DNA of 64,000 bases from a virus. A model generated the notes under the pieces. That model did no database searches. It worked only from the letters and a program-made list of their open reading frames with translations, and was not told the DNA's origin. Of the stretch, positions 56,251 to 64,000 are shown piece by piece. Numbering within the stretch: the stretch's first letter is position 1; the number at the start of each line of letters is the position of its first letter. A program made the translations under genes and the position numbers. The stretch spans positions 1 through 64,000 of the IMG/VR virus record IMGVR_UViG_3300037472_000016. One strand, written 5' to 3'.

Positions 56251-59200
56251 TTGACTAGTTACGTACCACTACACGTTCACTCCGATTTCAGCCTATTTGA
56301 TGGTATTGCAAAGCCCCAAGAGTATGTAGACCGAGCCGTATCTCTGGGCATGAGCGCAATCGCTCTAACCGATCACGGCACCTTGTCTGGTCACAGGCAG
56401 ATGTACCGTGCTGCAAAAGAGGCAGGCATCAAGCCCATCTTGGGAATTGAGGGGTATATTACCAAAGACCGACTTGAGCACACAGACAAGAAGGCGCTTA
56501 ACGACCCTCTTGACCTAAACTACAACCACTTGATTATTCTGGCAAAGGATGCCAAGGGTCTAGAGAATGTCAACAAGCTAAACGAGTTGGCATGGACAGA
56601 AGGCTTTTACCGGAAGCCCAGGATTGACTGGAAGATTCTGGAGAAGTTCAAAGAGGGCTTAATCATTACCTCTGGATGCCTCAGCGGAGTGTTGGCAAAA
56701 GCCATTGAGTCAGATAACCTTGCATATGCTAAGGACCATATTCTCTGGGCCAAGAAGGTATTCGGAGATGACTACTACATCGAGGTCATGCCTCACAACC
56801 CAGCAGAGATTAACCACATTCTTCTGGAGCTTGCCGATGAGTTTAAGATCAAGGCTGTCGTTACTCCAGACTGCCACCACTCAGGGCCAGAGCAAAAAGA
56901 AATCCAGGAGCTAAAGCTAATCCTGAACTCTTTCAGCAACAAGGTTATTCGTGGAACAACGTATGAAGAGTCTGCAAAGATTGACGACATGATGAAGCGT
57001 CTGGACTACCTCTACGGTGAGGACCGTCAAATGACCTTTAACAAGTTTGACATTCACTTGTTGTCAGACGAAGAGATGCACATTGCTATGAAAGCGCAGG
57101 GTATTGATCGAGAAGACATTTACCAAAATACCCTAGAGATTGCCGACAAGATTCAAGACTATAACATCAAAGATAACCTTGACCTTCTTCCAGCACAGTA
57201 CCCCAAGCCCAATGAAGAACTTCGAAGCCTGTCTTTGGAGGGACTTAAGGCTCTAGGGTTCGAGGGCAACGAAGAGTATCTTGCAAGGCTTGAGGAAGAG
57301 CTACAGGTCATCTCAGACAAGAACTTTGCTCCGTACTTTTTGGTAGTAAGAAACATGATTGTTTGGGCCAAGAAAGAGGGAATCCTTGTAGGGCCAGGCC
57401 GAGGTTCAGCCGCAGGCTCGCTCCTTTGCTATGCTCTGGGGATTACAGACATTGACCCCATCAAGCATGGACTGCTCTTCTTTCGGTTCATCAACCCAGA
57501 CAGAAACGACTTCCCCGATATCGATACTGATATCCAGGACTCTCGTCGTGACGAGGTAAAAGACTACCTGGTTCGCCAGTACCGCCACGTTGCATCAATT
57601 GCCACCTTTATGCAATTCAAGGGTAAGGGAATGATTAAGGACATTTCTCGTGTTCTTAATATCCCTCTTGCAGACGTAAACAAGGTTAACAAGACGATTG
57701 ATACCTGGGAAGACTTCTGCTACTCCAAGCAGACAGAGTGGTTCAGGGACAAGTATCCAGAGATAGAGAAGTATGGAGAGCTTCTGCGCGGTAGGATTCG
57801 CGGTACAGGAATCCATGCGGCAGGAATTGTTACCTCTCGTGAGCCTATCTTCAAGATTGCTCCTCTAGAGACTCGTACAGACCCAAAGACCAAGCAGAGA
57901 ATTCCTGTTGTTGGTGTTGACATGGAAGAGGCTGAGAGAATTGGCCTCATCAAGCTTGATGCTCTTGGTCTTAAGACTCTGACTGTCATTGATGATGCAA
58001 TCAAGATCATCGCAGAGCGTCATGGAGAGAAGATTGTTCTTCTTGATATCGACATGCACGACAAGAGGGTTTACGAAATGCTTTCTTTCGGACACACTAA
58101 GGGAGTCTTCCAGTGTGAGGCCGCTCCCTACACGAACCTACTAGTCAAGATGGGTGTCAAGGATTTCAACGAACTTGCAGCATCTAACGCTCTGGTTCGA
58201 CCAGGAGCTATGAACACAATCGGAAAAGACTACATTGCTCGCAAGCACGGGAAGCAGAAGATTTCATTCAGCCACACTGTGCTAAAAGAGTTTACGTCTG
58301 ATACCTATGGTTGTATTCTGTACCAGGAGCAGGTCATGCAGGCCTGTGTCCAACTTGGTGGAATGAGCATGGTAGAGGCTGACAAGGTTCGCAAGATTAT
58401 TGGCAAGAAGAAAGATGCCAAGGAGTTTGACGAGTTCCAGGATAAGTTTGTTGCCGGTGCCACACAGTTTATTGGTAAGACTGCTGCTGAGGATATGTGG
58501 CATGACTTTGAGGCTCACGCAGGGTACTCATTCAACAAGTCACACGCTGTAGCATACTCAACCCTTTCCTATTGGACTGCATGGCTCAAGTTCTACTACC
58601 CAATTGAGTTCATGTTCTCAATCCTAAAGAACGAGAAAGACAAGGATGACAGGACCGAGTATCTTATTGAGGCAAAGCGTATGGGCATTCCTGTTCGACT
58701 TCCCCATGTCAATGAGTCAGACCTTGACTTTAAGATTGAGGGCAAGGGGATTCGATTCGGTCTTACTGGAATCAAGTACATATCTGACAACATTGCGTCT
58801 AAGTACATTGCTCAGCGCCCCTTTGCATCTTACAAAGAGCTTGAGGAGTTTACCTTCACCAAGGGCAGTGGGACAAACAGTCGTGCGCTGGCATCGATGA
58901 AGTTAATCGGTGGTGCTACGTTTGATGACAATCCTCGTAATGATTTTGAGATTAAAGAGAACCTTTACGAGTACTTGGGGTTGCCAGAGTTTAACCTCTC
59001 TGTTCCTCCCCACTACCATGCCTTCATTAGCCCTGTAGAGGACTATGAGGAGAAGGGAGCCTTTATCCTCATGGGCATGGTGAAAGAGGTTAAGAGGGGC
59101 AAGGGTTGGACTAGGATAGAGCTTCTAGACAAGACTGGCTCGACTGGTATTTTTGATATCGAGGGTAGCACCATTGAGCCTGGAAAGACTTACATGATTC

Positions 59201-59544
59201 TTGCCAGTGACAATCGTGTAATGGAAGCCATTCCATCGGAAGATATCAAGGCGTCGAAGTCTAATCTAATTAAAATGCTTAACTACAAGCAGTTGCCATT
59301 CTCTGGTGAAGAACTCTTTGTGGTAGCCTTTAATGTCAGAGTGACAAAGACAACTGGTAAAAAAATGGCTAACCTCGTGGTTGCAGATACCTCTAGAGAC
59401 CTAAAGTCTATAGTCGTGTTCCCCATGCAATTTGCGAAGGCATATATGAAAATTGAAGAGGGCAAGGCCTATAACCTTGAACTTGGACAAGCAAAAGACG
59501 GAACAATAACACTAGCCAACATCTTGGAGGATGCGAATGTTTGA
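56251..59544 (+). CDS. dnaE: DNA polymerase III alpha subunit, 1097 aa
   Basis: Main replicative polymerase. PHP domain with metal residues H8, H10, D12, D41, H42 and E67 (VPLHVHSDF, ALTDHGTLSG). Fingers/palm: GPGRGSAAGSLLCYALGITDIDP and PDIDTDIQDSRRDEV (about 418-432, catalytic Asp). Then GIHAAGI and NKSHAVAYSTLSYWTAWLK. A C-terminal OB-like part includes GWTRIELLDKTGSTGIFDIEG. TTG start. The intact PHP site would allow proofreading. Confidence 0.95.
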   Translation: MTSYVPLHVHSDFSLFDGIAKPQEYVDRAVSLGMSAIALTDHGTLSGHRQMYRAAKEAGIKPILGIEGYITKDRLEHTDKKALNDPLDLNYNHLIILAKDAKGLENVNKLNELAWTEGFYRKPRIDWKILEKFKEGLIITSGCLSGVLAKAIESDNLAYAKDHILWAKKVFGDDYYIEVMPHNPAEINHILLELADEFKIKAVVTPDCHHSGPEQKEIQELKLILNSFSNKVIRGTTYEESAKIDDMMKRLDYLYGEDRQMTFNKFDIHLLSDEEMHIAMKAQGIDREDIYQNTLEIADKIQDYNIKDNLDLLPAQYPKPNEELRSLSLEGLKALGFEGNEEYLARLEEELQVISDKNFAPYFLVVRNMIVWAKKEGILVGPGRGSAAGSLLCYALGITDIDPIKHGLLFFRFINPDRNDFPDIDTDIQDSRRDEVKDYLVRQYRHVASIATFMQFKGKGMIKDISRVLNIPLADVNKVNKTIDTWEDFCYSKQTEWFRDKYPEIEKYGELLRGRIRGTGIHAAGIVTSREPIFKIAPLETRTDPKTKQRIPVVGVDMEEAERIGLIKLDALGLKTLTVIDDAIKIIAERHGEKIVLLDIDMHDKRVYEMLSFGHTKGVFQCEAAPYTNLLVKMGVKDFNELAASNALVRPGAMNTIGKDYIARKHGKQKISFSHTVLKEFTSDTYGCILYQEQVMQACVQLGGMSMVEADKVRKIIGKKKDAKEFDEFQDKFVAGATQFIGKTAAEDMWHDFEAHAGYSFNKSHAVAYSTLSYWTAWLKFYYPIEFMFSILKNEKDKDDRTEYLIEAKRMGIPVRLPHVNESDLDFKIEGKGIRFGLTGIKYISDNIASKYIAQRPFASYKELEEFTFTKGSGTNSRALASMKLIGGATFDDNPRNDFEIKENLYEYLGLPEFNLSVPPHYHAFISPVEDYEEKGAFILMGMVKEVKRGKGWTRIELLDKTGSTGIFDIEGSTIEPGKTYMILASDNRVMEAIPSEDIKASKSNLIKMLNYKQLPFSGEELFVVAFNVRVTKTTGKKMANLVVADTSRDLKSIVVFPMQFAKAYMKIEEGKAYNLELGQAKDGTITLANILEDANV

Positions 59545-59854
59545 AGAATTATCTAACGAAATTCATAGAAATGCGGTAGACAAGGGCTTCTGGCCTGAGA
59601 AGGTTGACGATATCTTCATCACCAAGCAGTTGATGATGATTGTCTCAGAAGCGGTAGAGGTCATGGAGGCTATTCGTAAGAGCCAGGGCAAGAGGGCTGT
59701 AGCAGACGAAATGGCAGACATTATCATCCGTACCTTGGACCTGCACGCAGGACTCCTAGAGCATGGCTATACAGACACCTCGCTGGCAGAAGCAGTCATG
59801 CACAAAGCGGCTGTCAATGTAAAGCGACCAGCACTGCATGGGGTCAAGTTCTAG
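59537..59854 (+). CDS. MazG-type nucleotide pyrophosphohydrolase, 105 aa
   Basis: ATG 59537 has GGAGG 6 nt upstream, better than the ATG at 59531. Metal motif SEAVEVMEA (E38, E41) and DEMADIIIRTLD (E58, D61) match ExxE...ExxD of MazG. It may clean dNTPs or lower (p)ppGpp. It overlaps polymerase and RecA genes. Confidence 0.88.
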   Translation: MFEELSNEIHRNAVDKGFWPEKVDDIFITKQLMMIVSEAVEVMEAIRKSQGKRAVADEMADIIIRTLDLHAGLLEHGYTDTSLAEAVMHKAAVNVKRPALHGVKF

Positions 59855-60867
59855 TGGCTGTTACGGCGGCAGAGGTATTGGCCCAACTAAACCCAAAGCT
59901 TAAGAAGCTAATCACCACAGGAGACTCTGTAGAGGCCACAGAGTACCAAAAGACACCAAGCTTTGGCTTGAATCGTGCTCTAGGTGGGGGCCTTCCCTAT
60001 GGTCGGCAGGTTCTCATCTGGGGAAACAAGTCAGCGGGCAAGTCTTCGTTCTGTTTGCAGATGGTTGCAGACGCTCAGAAGGAAGGCAAGCTTTGCGCCT
60101 GGATTGATTCGGAAATGTCTTTTGACGCTGAGTGGGCAAACCGTTTAGGGGTGGACGCTTCTGACCTCATCTATTCACAAGCCAGGACAATCAACGACAT
60201 GGTAGACATTGGTGCCCACCTAATGGAAGCGGGAGTAGATTTGGTTGTTGTTGACTCAATCTCCGCTCTATTGCCAGCTATCTATTTTGAGAAAGATTCT
60301 GCTGACCTTAAGCAGCTTGAGAACACCAAGCAGATCGGTGCTGAGTCGAGAGACTTCTCGAATGCCTGGAAGATGCTTAATTATGCAAACAACAAGAACA
60401 GCAAGACCTTGTTCGTAATCATTAGTCAAGCAAGAAACCAGATCAACGCCATGTACACTATGGCGGCACCGATGGGCGGTAACGCAACAAAGTTTTACTC
60501 TTCAACAATCGTAAAGCTATTCTCTTCTGAGTCAGACAACCAGGCCATTAAGGGAAAGGTTGCCGTAGGAGACAAGCTGATTGAGCACAAGGTGGGTAGA
60601 AAAGTTAATTGGGATGTTCAGTTCTCCAAGACCTCTCCGGGCTTCCAGAACGGCTCCTATGACTTCTATTTCCGTGGGGACAAGATTGGTGTAGACACCG
60701 TTGGTGACCTTGTGGACACGGCAGAGCTTGCTGGACTGGTTAATCGAACTGGTGCTTGGTACCAGCTTGAGGACGGCACAAAGGTCCAGGGTAGAGATGG
60801 ATTCGTAAAGCGAGTAAGTGAAGACAAAGAGCTATACAACTCACTAATGGAGCAACTAAATGGCTAA
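59854..60867 (+). CDS. recA: RecA-like recombinase, 337 aa
   Basis: GTG start by TAGTG overlap. Walker A GNKSAGKSS (57-65), CAWIDSEMSFDAEWANRLGV, and Walker B DLVVVDSISALLP (about 129-141). Then ETIKQ-like LENTKQIGAESRDF and LFVIISQARNQINAMYT. It catalyses strand exchange in repair and recombination-dependent replication. Confidence 0.93.
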   Translation: MAVTAAEVLAQLNPKLKKLITTGDSVEATEYQKTPSFGLNRALGGGLPYGRQVLIWGNKSAGKSSFCLQMVADAQKEGKLCAWIDSEMSFDAEWANRLGVDASDLIYSQARTINDMVDIGAHLMEAGVDLVVVDSISALLPAIYFEKDSADLKQLENTKQIGAESRDFSNAWKMLNYANNKNSKTLFVIISQARNQINAMYTMAAPMGGNATKFYSSTIVKLFSSESDNQAIKGKVAVGDKLIEHKVGRKVNWDVQFSKTSPGFQNGSYDFYFRGDKIGVDTVGDLVDTAELAGLVNRTGAWYQLEDGTKVQGRDGFVKRVSEDKELYNSLMEQLNG

Positions 60868-61030
60868 GTACACGGTATACCAGGGCGACCTAAAGTGCAG
60901 CAAGTGCCCAATGGACGTAAGGTCTTTTAGGCACTATCCCAATGCAGCAACACTTAGCTGGGCCTGTCCTGATAAGCATGTAACAGAGGTAAGCCTTAAG
61001 ACAAGAAAGAATCGTGAGGACTTTGACTGA
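60860..61030 (+). CDS. small zinc-binding protein, 56 aa
   Basis: MAKYTVYQGDLKCSKCPMDVRSFRHY...LSWACPDKHVTEVSLKTRKNREDFD. CSKC with C and H in WACPDKH form a zinc site. The ATG overlaps the RecA stop. Similar peptides sit beside actinophage recombination genes; function unknown. Confidence 0.8.
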   Translation: MAKYTVYQGDLKCSKCPMDVRSFRHYPNAATLSWACPDKHVTEVSLKTRKNREDFD

Positions 61031-61328
61031 GCGAGGAGAGGCCAACAGGATAGGGGCCAAGTTACAGAAAAACAGTGGCCGTGGCAAGATTCAAAAGGGC
61101 GATGCCCGTTGGCACAACTTCATTGTAGACTTCAAGGAGTTTGGTAAAAGCTTTTCCTTGAGCAAGGATGTTTGGGCAAAGGCATCAACGGATGCCATGC
61201 GCCAGCAGTCAGACCCCATGATTATTGTCGTCTTGGGTTCACCCGATGAATCAAAGACTAGGTTAGCAGTTGTAGAGTTGGCTCTGCTAGAACAGATGTT
61301 AGATGAGTTACAAGATACTAAGACATGA
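61014..61328 (+). CDS. PD-(D/E)XK resolvase-like nuclease, 104 aa
   Basis: GTG start within the previous gene. ERGEANRIGAKLQKNSGRGKIQKGDARWHNFIVDFKEFGKSFSLSKDVWAKA. GD30 and D39-x-K41 fit the PD-(D/E)XK core of small Holliday-junction-resolvase-like phage nucleases, with E7 as a possible extra ligand. Likely processes recombination intermediates made by the RecA-like protein. Confidence 0.7.
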   Translation: MRTLTERGEANRIGAKLQKNSGRGKIQKGDARWHNFIVDFKEFGKSFSLSKDVWAKASTDAMRQQSDPMIIVVLGSPDESKTRLAVVELALLEQMLDELQDTKT

Positions 61329-61346
61329 GAGACCCTAGGATTGGTG

Positions 61347-61352
61347 TATAAT
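61347..61352 (+). promoter_or_regulatory. -10 box, near-leaderless
   Basis: TATAAT, seven bases, then ATG 61360. Confidence 0.55.
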
Positions 61353-61359
61353 TATTAAT

Positions 61360-61674
61360 ATGCAAGAAAACACAGATGGTCAGACTACTATCGACATGGT
61401 AAATGGTCTAGCAGATATTGCGGATTACATGAATGATAAAGAGCTTACCGATGCTCTAGTCATGATATCTAAACTAATTATAAAGCCAGATATCCCTCTA
61501 AACATAGCGACGATTGAAATTGTGAGACTACAAGCGATTGCAGCAAAAATGTCATTTAGGGCTACCTGGTTAACTAACGTCGATAAGACAGATAGGGCAC
61601 GCAAGAATATATATTACACTGCTGCTGAGAGCATCAACAACTTAGTTTCAGCACTAAAGTATATTCTTCGCTAG
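61360..61674 (+). CDS. hypothetical helical protein, 104 aa
   Basis: MQENTDGQTTIDMVNGLADIADYMNDKELTDALVMISKL..., then IEIVRLQAIAAKMSFRATWLTNVDKTDRARKNIYYTAAESINNLVSALKYILR. All-helical. The 'vrLqaiaakmsf.atwy..vdk....rKn.yyt..ea...lv.alKY' end is familiar from phage replication regions, function unknown. Promoter of its own. Confidence 0.75.
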   Translation: MQENTDGQTTIDMVNGLADIADYMNDKELTDALVMISKLIIKPDIPLNIATIEIVRLQAIAAKMSFRATWLTNVDKTDRARKNIYYTAAESINNLVSALKYILR

Positions 61675-61681
61675 GAAAATT

Positions 61682-62476
61682 ATGAAAAATCTAATCAGTG
61701 AAGTAATGGAGCGACCAGTTCGGGTAAAGAAAGACCCAATCGACCCAGAGGGCATCATTGCAAAGATCAGAGAGGGGTACACAGTAAACCGTGGCCCCAA
61801 GTATCAGCAGAAGAAAAGCTTTGCACCGTCCACTGTGGCATACTCTCACGGAGAATGCGCCAGGTACTGGTACTTAGCTTTTGAGGGCGGAGTCTTTGAG
61901 GACAACGCAGATGCTTTTGCTGGTGCCAACATGACTAACGGAACAAAGTCTCACGAGCGAATCCAGCAGGCTATGGCTGATTCTGGAATGCTTGTAGATT
62001 CTGAGTTCAAGGTCATCAGCCAAGACCCTCCAATTTTCGGGTATGGAGATGTTCTTTTAGACTGGCAAGGAGAAGTCCTTCTAGGAGAAATTAAGACCAT
62101 GATGAATGAAGGCTTCGAGTATCGCAAGATTAACGAGAGGCCCAAAGCAGGACACCTTATTCAGCTTCTCATTTACATGAAGATTCTTAATAAGCAAAAG
62201 GCAGTCCTCATTTATGAAAACAAGAACAACCACGAGTTGCTGGTTCTTCCTGTTGAGATGAATGAGTATTACAAAAAGTGGGTAGACCAAGCATTTGAGT
62301 GGATGCGAGAGGTTCGTACTGCGTGGGAAGAAAAGACCCTTCCAGTAAAGAACTATCGATCAAACTCAAGAATCTGCAAGACTTGTCCTTTGTACAAGAT
62401 TTGTGCAGAAGCTGGAACTGGAGAGATCAAGATTAAGTCTCTGGAGCAGATAGATGAAAAGCTGTCAGTGGTGTGA
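61682..62476 (+). CDS. Cas4/RecB-like PD-(D/E)XK exonuclease with Fe-S cysteines, 264 aa
   Basis: Nuclease motifs: H91 in TKSHERIQ, FGYGDVLLDW (D123), LGEIKT (E136-x-K138), and HLIQLLIYM (Q161). C59 with C232, C235 and C241 (CKTCPLYKIC) can hold a 4Fe-4S cluster as in Cas4/AddB. Likely a DNA end-processing nuclease in recombination. No cas genes are near. AGGAAAA lies before the ATG. Confidence 0.88.
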   Translation: MKNLISEVMERPVRVKKDPIDPEGIIAKIREGYTVNRGPKYQQKKSFAPSTVAYSHGECARYWYLAFEGGVFEDNADAFAGANMTNGTKSHERIQQAMADSGMLVDSEFKVISQDPPIFGYGDVLLDWQGEVLLGEIKTMMNEGFEYRKINERPKAGHLIQLLIYMKILNKQKAVLIYENKNNHELLVLPVEMNEYYKKWVDQAFEWMREVRTAWEEKTLPVKNYRSNSRICKTCPLYKICAEAGTGEIKIKSLEQIDEKLSVV

Positions 62477-62747
62477 GAACGCCTTCGTAGCAAGAGTAAA
62501 GTATCAGATATATTGTTCTGACTCTTGTAGGGAAGGTGCTACCAAGCAAAAGATTGCAGACCGCTACGCGATTGCGAGGCGCACGAGGCTAATGTCTAAG
62601 ACTAGGCTTTGTGCGTCTTGCAAGCTTCCCCTGTCGGCATACAACGACGAAGAAGTTTGTCAGGCTTGCTTGGTAAATCCAAAAGATGTAAAGAAAGCAC
62701 TTAAAGAAATTAAATCAATCTCTAGGGGAGGGAGCAGAAATGAGTAA
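62454..62747 (+). CDS. double zinc-finger protein, 97 aa
   Basis: The first finger is CQWCENAFVARVKYQIYCSDSCREGA (CxxC...C...C, FCS-like). The second is CASCKLPLSAYNDEEVCQACL. Basic C-terminus. Common in actinophages ahead of RuvC-like genes; probably DNA-binding. Confidence 0.8.
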   Translation: MKSCQWCENAFVARVKYQIYCSDSCREGATKQKIADRYAIARRTRLMSKTRLCASCKLPLSAYNDEEVCQACLVNPKDVKKALKEIKSISRGGSRNE

Positions 62748-63300
62748 GAAAATCTGTTCCATTGACGCTAGTACAAACAACATAGCTTTTGCTCTCTTTG
62801 ATTCAAATACTTTGTTGATGGTTGGAAAGATAAACTTTGTTGGAAGAAACACTTACGAAAAAGTTGCAGACTCGGCCAAGAAGATTAGAGACTTTTTTGC
62901 CCTAGAGCTTATGCAAGGCATAGATGCCATTGTCATTGAGCACACGGTATTTATGAACAGTCCCAAGACTTTGGCTGACCTTACCCTGGTTCAGGGCGCG
63001 GTATTGGGAGCGGCCTCCACAGCGGGGGTACCAGTCATAAAGAGTACAAACCCTATGGCTTGGCAGTCCTTCATTGGTAACAACCGATTGACAAAGGCAG
63101 AACAACAAGAGATTAAGGACTTCTATCCAGGTAAAACAGAGGCTTGGTACAAGAAGGCTTCCCGAGAAGTTAGAAAGCAGAGAACAATAGAGTTTGTGGA
63201 AGAGCACTACGGTAGGGTAGTATTGGACAATGATGTGTCTGATGCAATCGGAGTTGGACACTATGCCGTTCACAACTGGGAGAAGCTAAACAATGGCTAA
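62740..63300 (+). CDS. ruvC: RuvC-like Holliday junction resolvase, 186 aa
   Basis: RNase H fold with acidic residues D9 (SIDAST), E67 (AIVIEHT), D165 and D168 (DNDVSDAIGVGHYA). Contains QGAVLGAASTAGVPVIKSTNPMAWQSFIG. Cuts four-way junctions. GGAGG is 8 nt before the ATG; overlaps both neighbours. Confidence 0.9.
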   Translation: MSKKICSIDASTNNIAFALFDSNTLLMVGKINFVGRNTYEKVADSAKKIRDFFALELMQGIDAIVIEHTVFMNSPKTLADLTLVQGAVLGAASTAGVPVIKSTNPMAWQSFIGNNRLTKAEQQEIKDFYPGKTEAWYKKASREVRKQRTIEFVEEHYGRVVLDNDVSDAIGVGHYAVHNWEKLNNG

Positions 63301-63448
63301 TAAGCTATACCAGTCTGAGGCCTGGCTCCGCAAACGCTTTCATCTTGATAGAAAAACACCAGAGCAAATAGCCGCTGAGTGCGGAGCAAGTGTAGAAACC
63401 ATTTACGTTTATTTGGCAAAATTTAAATTAAGGAAAAGTAGAAGATGA
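63293..63448 (+). CDS. small helix-turn-helix protein, 51 aa
   Basis: MANKLYQSEAWLRKRFHLDRKTPEQIAAECGASVETIYVYLAKFKLRKSRR: the segment from TPEQIA to YLAKF is a clear HTH (IAxExGxSxxTIxxYL), followed by a basic tail. Starts inside the RuvC stop (ATGGCTAA). Possibly a regulator or an HNH-associated DNA reader. Confidence 0.82.
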   Translation: MANKLYQSEAWLRKRFHLDRKTPEQIAAECGASVETIYVYLAKFKLRKSRR

Positions 63449-63777
63449 CATTTGATGTTTACGAACCAAGAAAAAGTGCTACCCGGTATGCAAAAATGGG
63501 GCCTCCCTTTCAGCACTCTCCCGCAGAAGTATTTCAGCAGGCAGCAGAAGACCTGGTTAATCGCCCGACGCACTACACAAGCCACCCTAGCGGCGTAGAG
63601 GCAATCCAGATTACTCGGCACTATGACTTTGCCATTGGAAATGCAATTAAGTATTTGTGGAGGGCTGGACTAAAGAAAGACCAAAGCAAGAAAGACAGAG
63701 ACAAAGAGGTGGAGGACTTGAAGAAGGCGGTCTTCTATATCAATGACAAGATTGCTACTCTTGAGGGTAAAGCATAA
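63445..63777 (+). CDS. DUF3310 protein, 110 aa
   Basis: NRPTHYTSHPSGVEAIQITRHYDFAIGNAIKYLWRAGLKKDQSKKDRDKEVEDLKKAVFYI is the full DUF3310 (phage 'nucleotide kinase-like') motif. ATGA overlap with the previous gene. Role in nucleotide metabolism is suspected for the family, not proven. Confidence 0.9.
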   Translation: MTFDVYEPRKSATRYAKMGPPFQHSPAEVFQQAAEDLVNRPTHYTSHPSGVEAIQITRHYDFAIGNAIKYLWRAGLKKDQSKKDRDKEVEDLKKAVFYINDKIATLEGKA

Positions 63778-64000
63778 TGGGTCGCCACAAGAAAGTGGCG
63801 GTACAGCCACCACCGTCTATTTTTATTAAGGACACCTCGCCCTTAACGCTACCCTCTGGCGGAGTGCTAGAACAGGGAGACGTATTCCGGGTACACGGAG
63901 AGTACGGAACAAGGTTTAAGTTTTTTAGTCTTACCACCAATAAAGAAACAGGTGTTTCTTGGGTGGACTGCTTTGAGGTCTACAAGCTTAGAAGCGGTGT
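63777..64000 (+). CDS. hypothetical protein, 5' part only
   Basis: TAATG overlap start; MGRHKKVAVQPPPSIFIKDTSPLTLPSGG..., then QGDVFRVHGEYGTRFKFFSLTTNKETGVSWVDCFEVYKL. The gene runs off the window after 74 codons. The pattern 'G.vl..GD.fkv.GeyG.rFkF.slt.n..tG..WvdC.E' is common in actinophages, function unknown. Confidence 0.8.
   Translation, partial: MGRHKKVAVQPPPSIFIKDTSPLTLPSGGVLEQGDVFRVHGEYGTRFKFFSLTTNKETGVSWVDCFEVYKLRSG

Noticed and set aside
61682-62476. Cas4 of a CRISPR locus
   Set aside because: No array or other cas genes; the context is phage recombination, so a RecB-like phage nuclease is the better reading.

Overview
The window is a continuous piece of a tailed double-stranded DNA phage genome, most likely a large siphovirus of an actinobacterium. 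The tail has a 2518-residue tape measure and a tube protein, and no contractile sheath gene is visible. The host assignment is inference. It rests on many leaderless genes placed 6-9 nt after extended -10 boxes (TGN TATAAT), a Cpl-7 (CW_7) amidase endolysin, and small protein families I know from actinobacteriophages. Base composition is moderate to low in G+C. Several tail-fibre tips are visibly richer in G+C. No terminase, integrase, tRNA or CRISPR array was found. The right edge cuts a gene, and the left edge probably does too.

Left arm, 1-7.5 kb: about thirty very small genes, all leftward, mostly 25-95 codons, in short operons joined by TAATG or ATGA overlaps. They encode zinc ribbons, one- or two-helix membrane peptides, a paralogous pair of SH3-like peptides and one larger HhH/DNA-glycosylase-like protein. 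Between operons lies a repeated regulatory cassette: a -10 (TAGACT), a CTGGGAA box in the spacer, a -35, a CGTAAAG box, paired TAAC 11-mers and CCCGGCC. From about 4.0 to 6.9 kb it expands into arrays of imperfect 11-bp units (CTGKGANNNNN), up to eight in a row and so one unit per helical turn. At 7.1-7.26 kb a consensus promoter, a 9-bp closed stem and a rho-independent terminator define a probable untranslated RNA of about 134 nt.

Turn-over region, 7.5-8.6 kb: transcription switches to rightward through an AT/GC-mosaic segment with GGCTAGTGGGCTATG/TTTGTGGCTAT repeats, a membrane coiled-coil gene, a symmetrical TAAC operator and a 14-bp stem-loop.

Adsorption, lysis and head genes, 8.6-31.5 kb: BppU-like Ig modules, several collagen-like fibre genes (some clearly duplicated), a delta-60-repeat fibre and the endolysin. 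Then come a Mtd-N fibre, an Fn3 protein and a LamG-like 1175-residue protein, followed by portal, protease with a nested scaffold start, capsid, connector proteins and tail tube.

Tail, 31.5-52 kb: two paralogous tail assembly chaperones (long and short, no frameshift), tape measure, tip proteins, a collagen/collar fibre with His-rich repeats, and a GH5-like glycosidase whose barrel order looks circularly permuted.

Replication and recombination, 52-64 kb: HTH regulator, DnaB-like helicase, DnaG-like primase, SSB-like protein, DNA polymerase III alpha, MazG, RecA-like recombinase, two PD-(D/E)XK nucleases, a RuvC-like resolvase, small zinc/HTH proteins and DUF3310. These are tightly packed with start/stop overlaps and form a self-sufficient replisome and recombination set.
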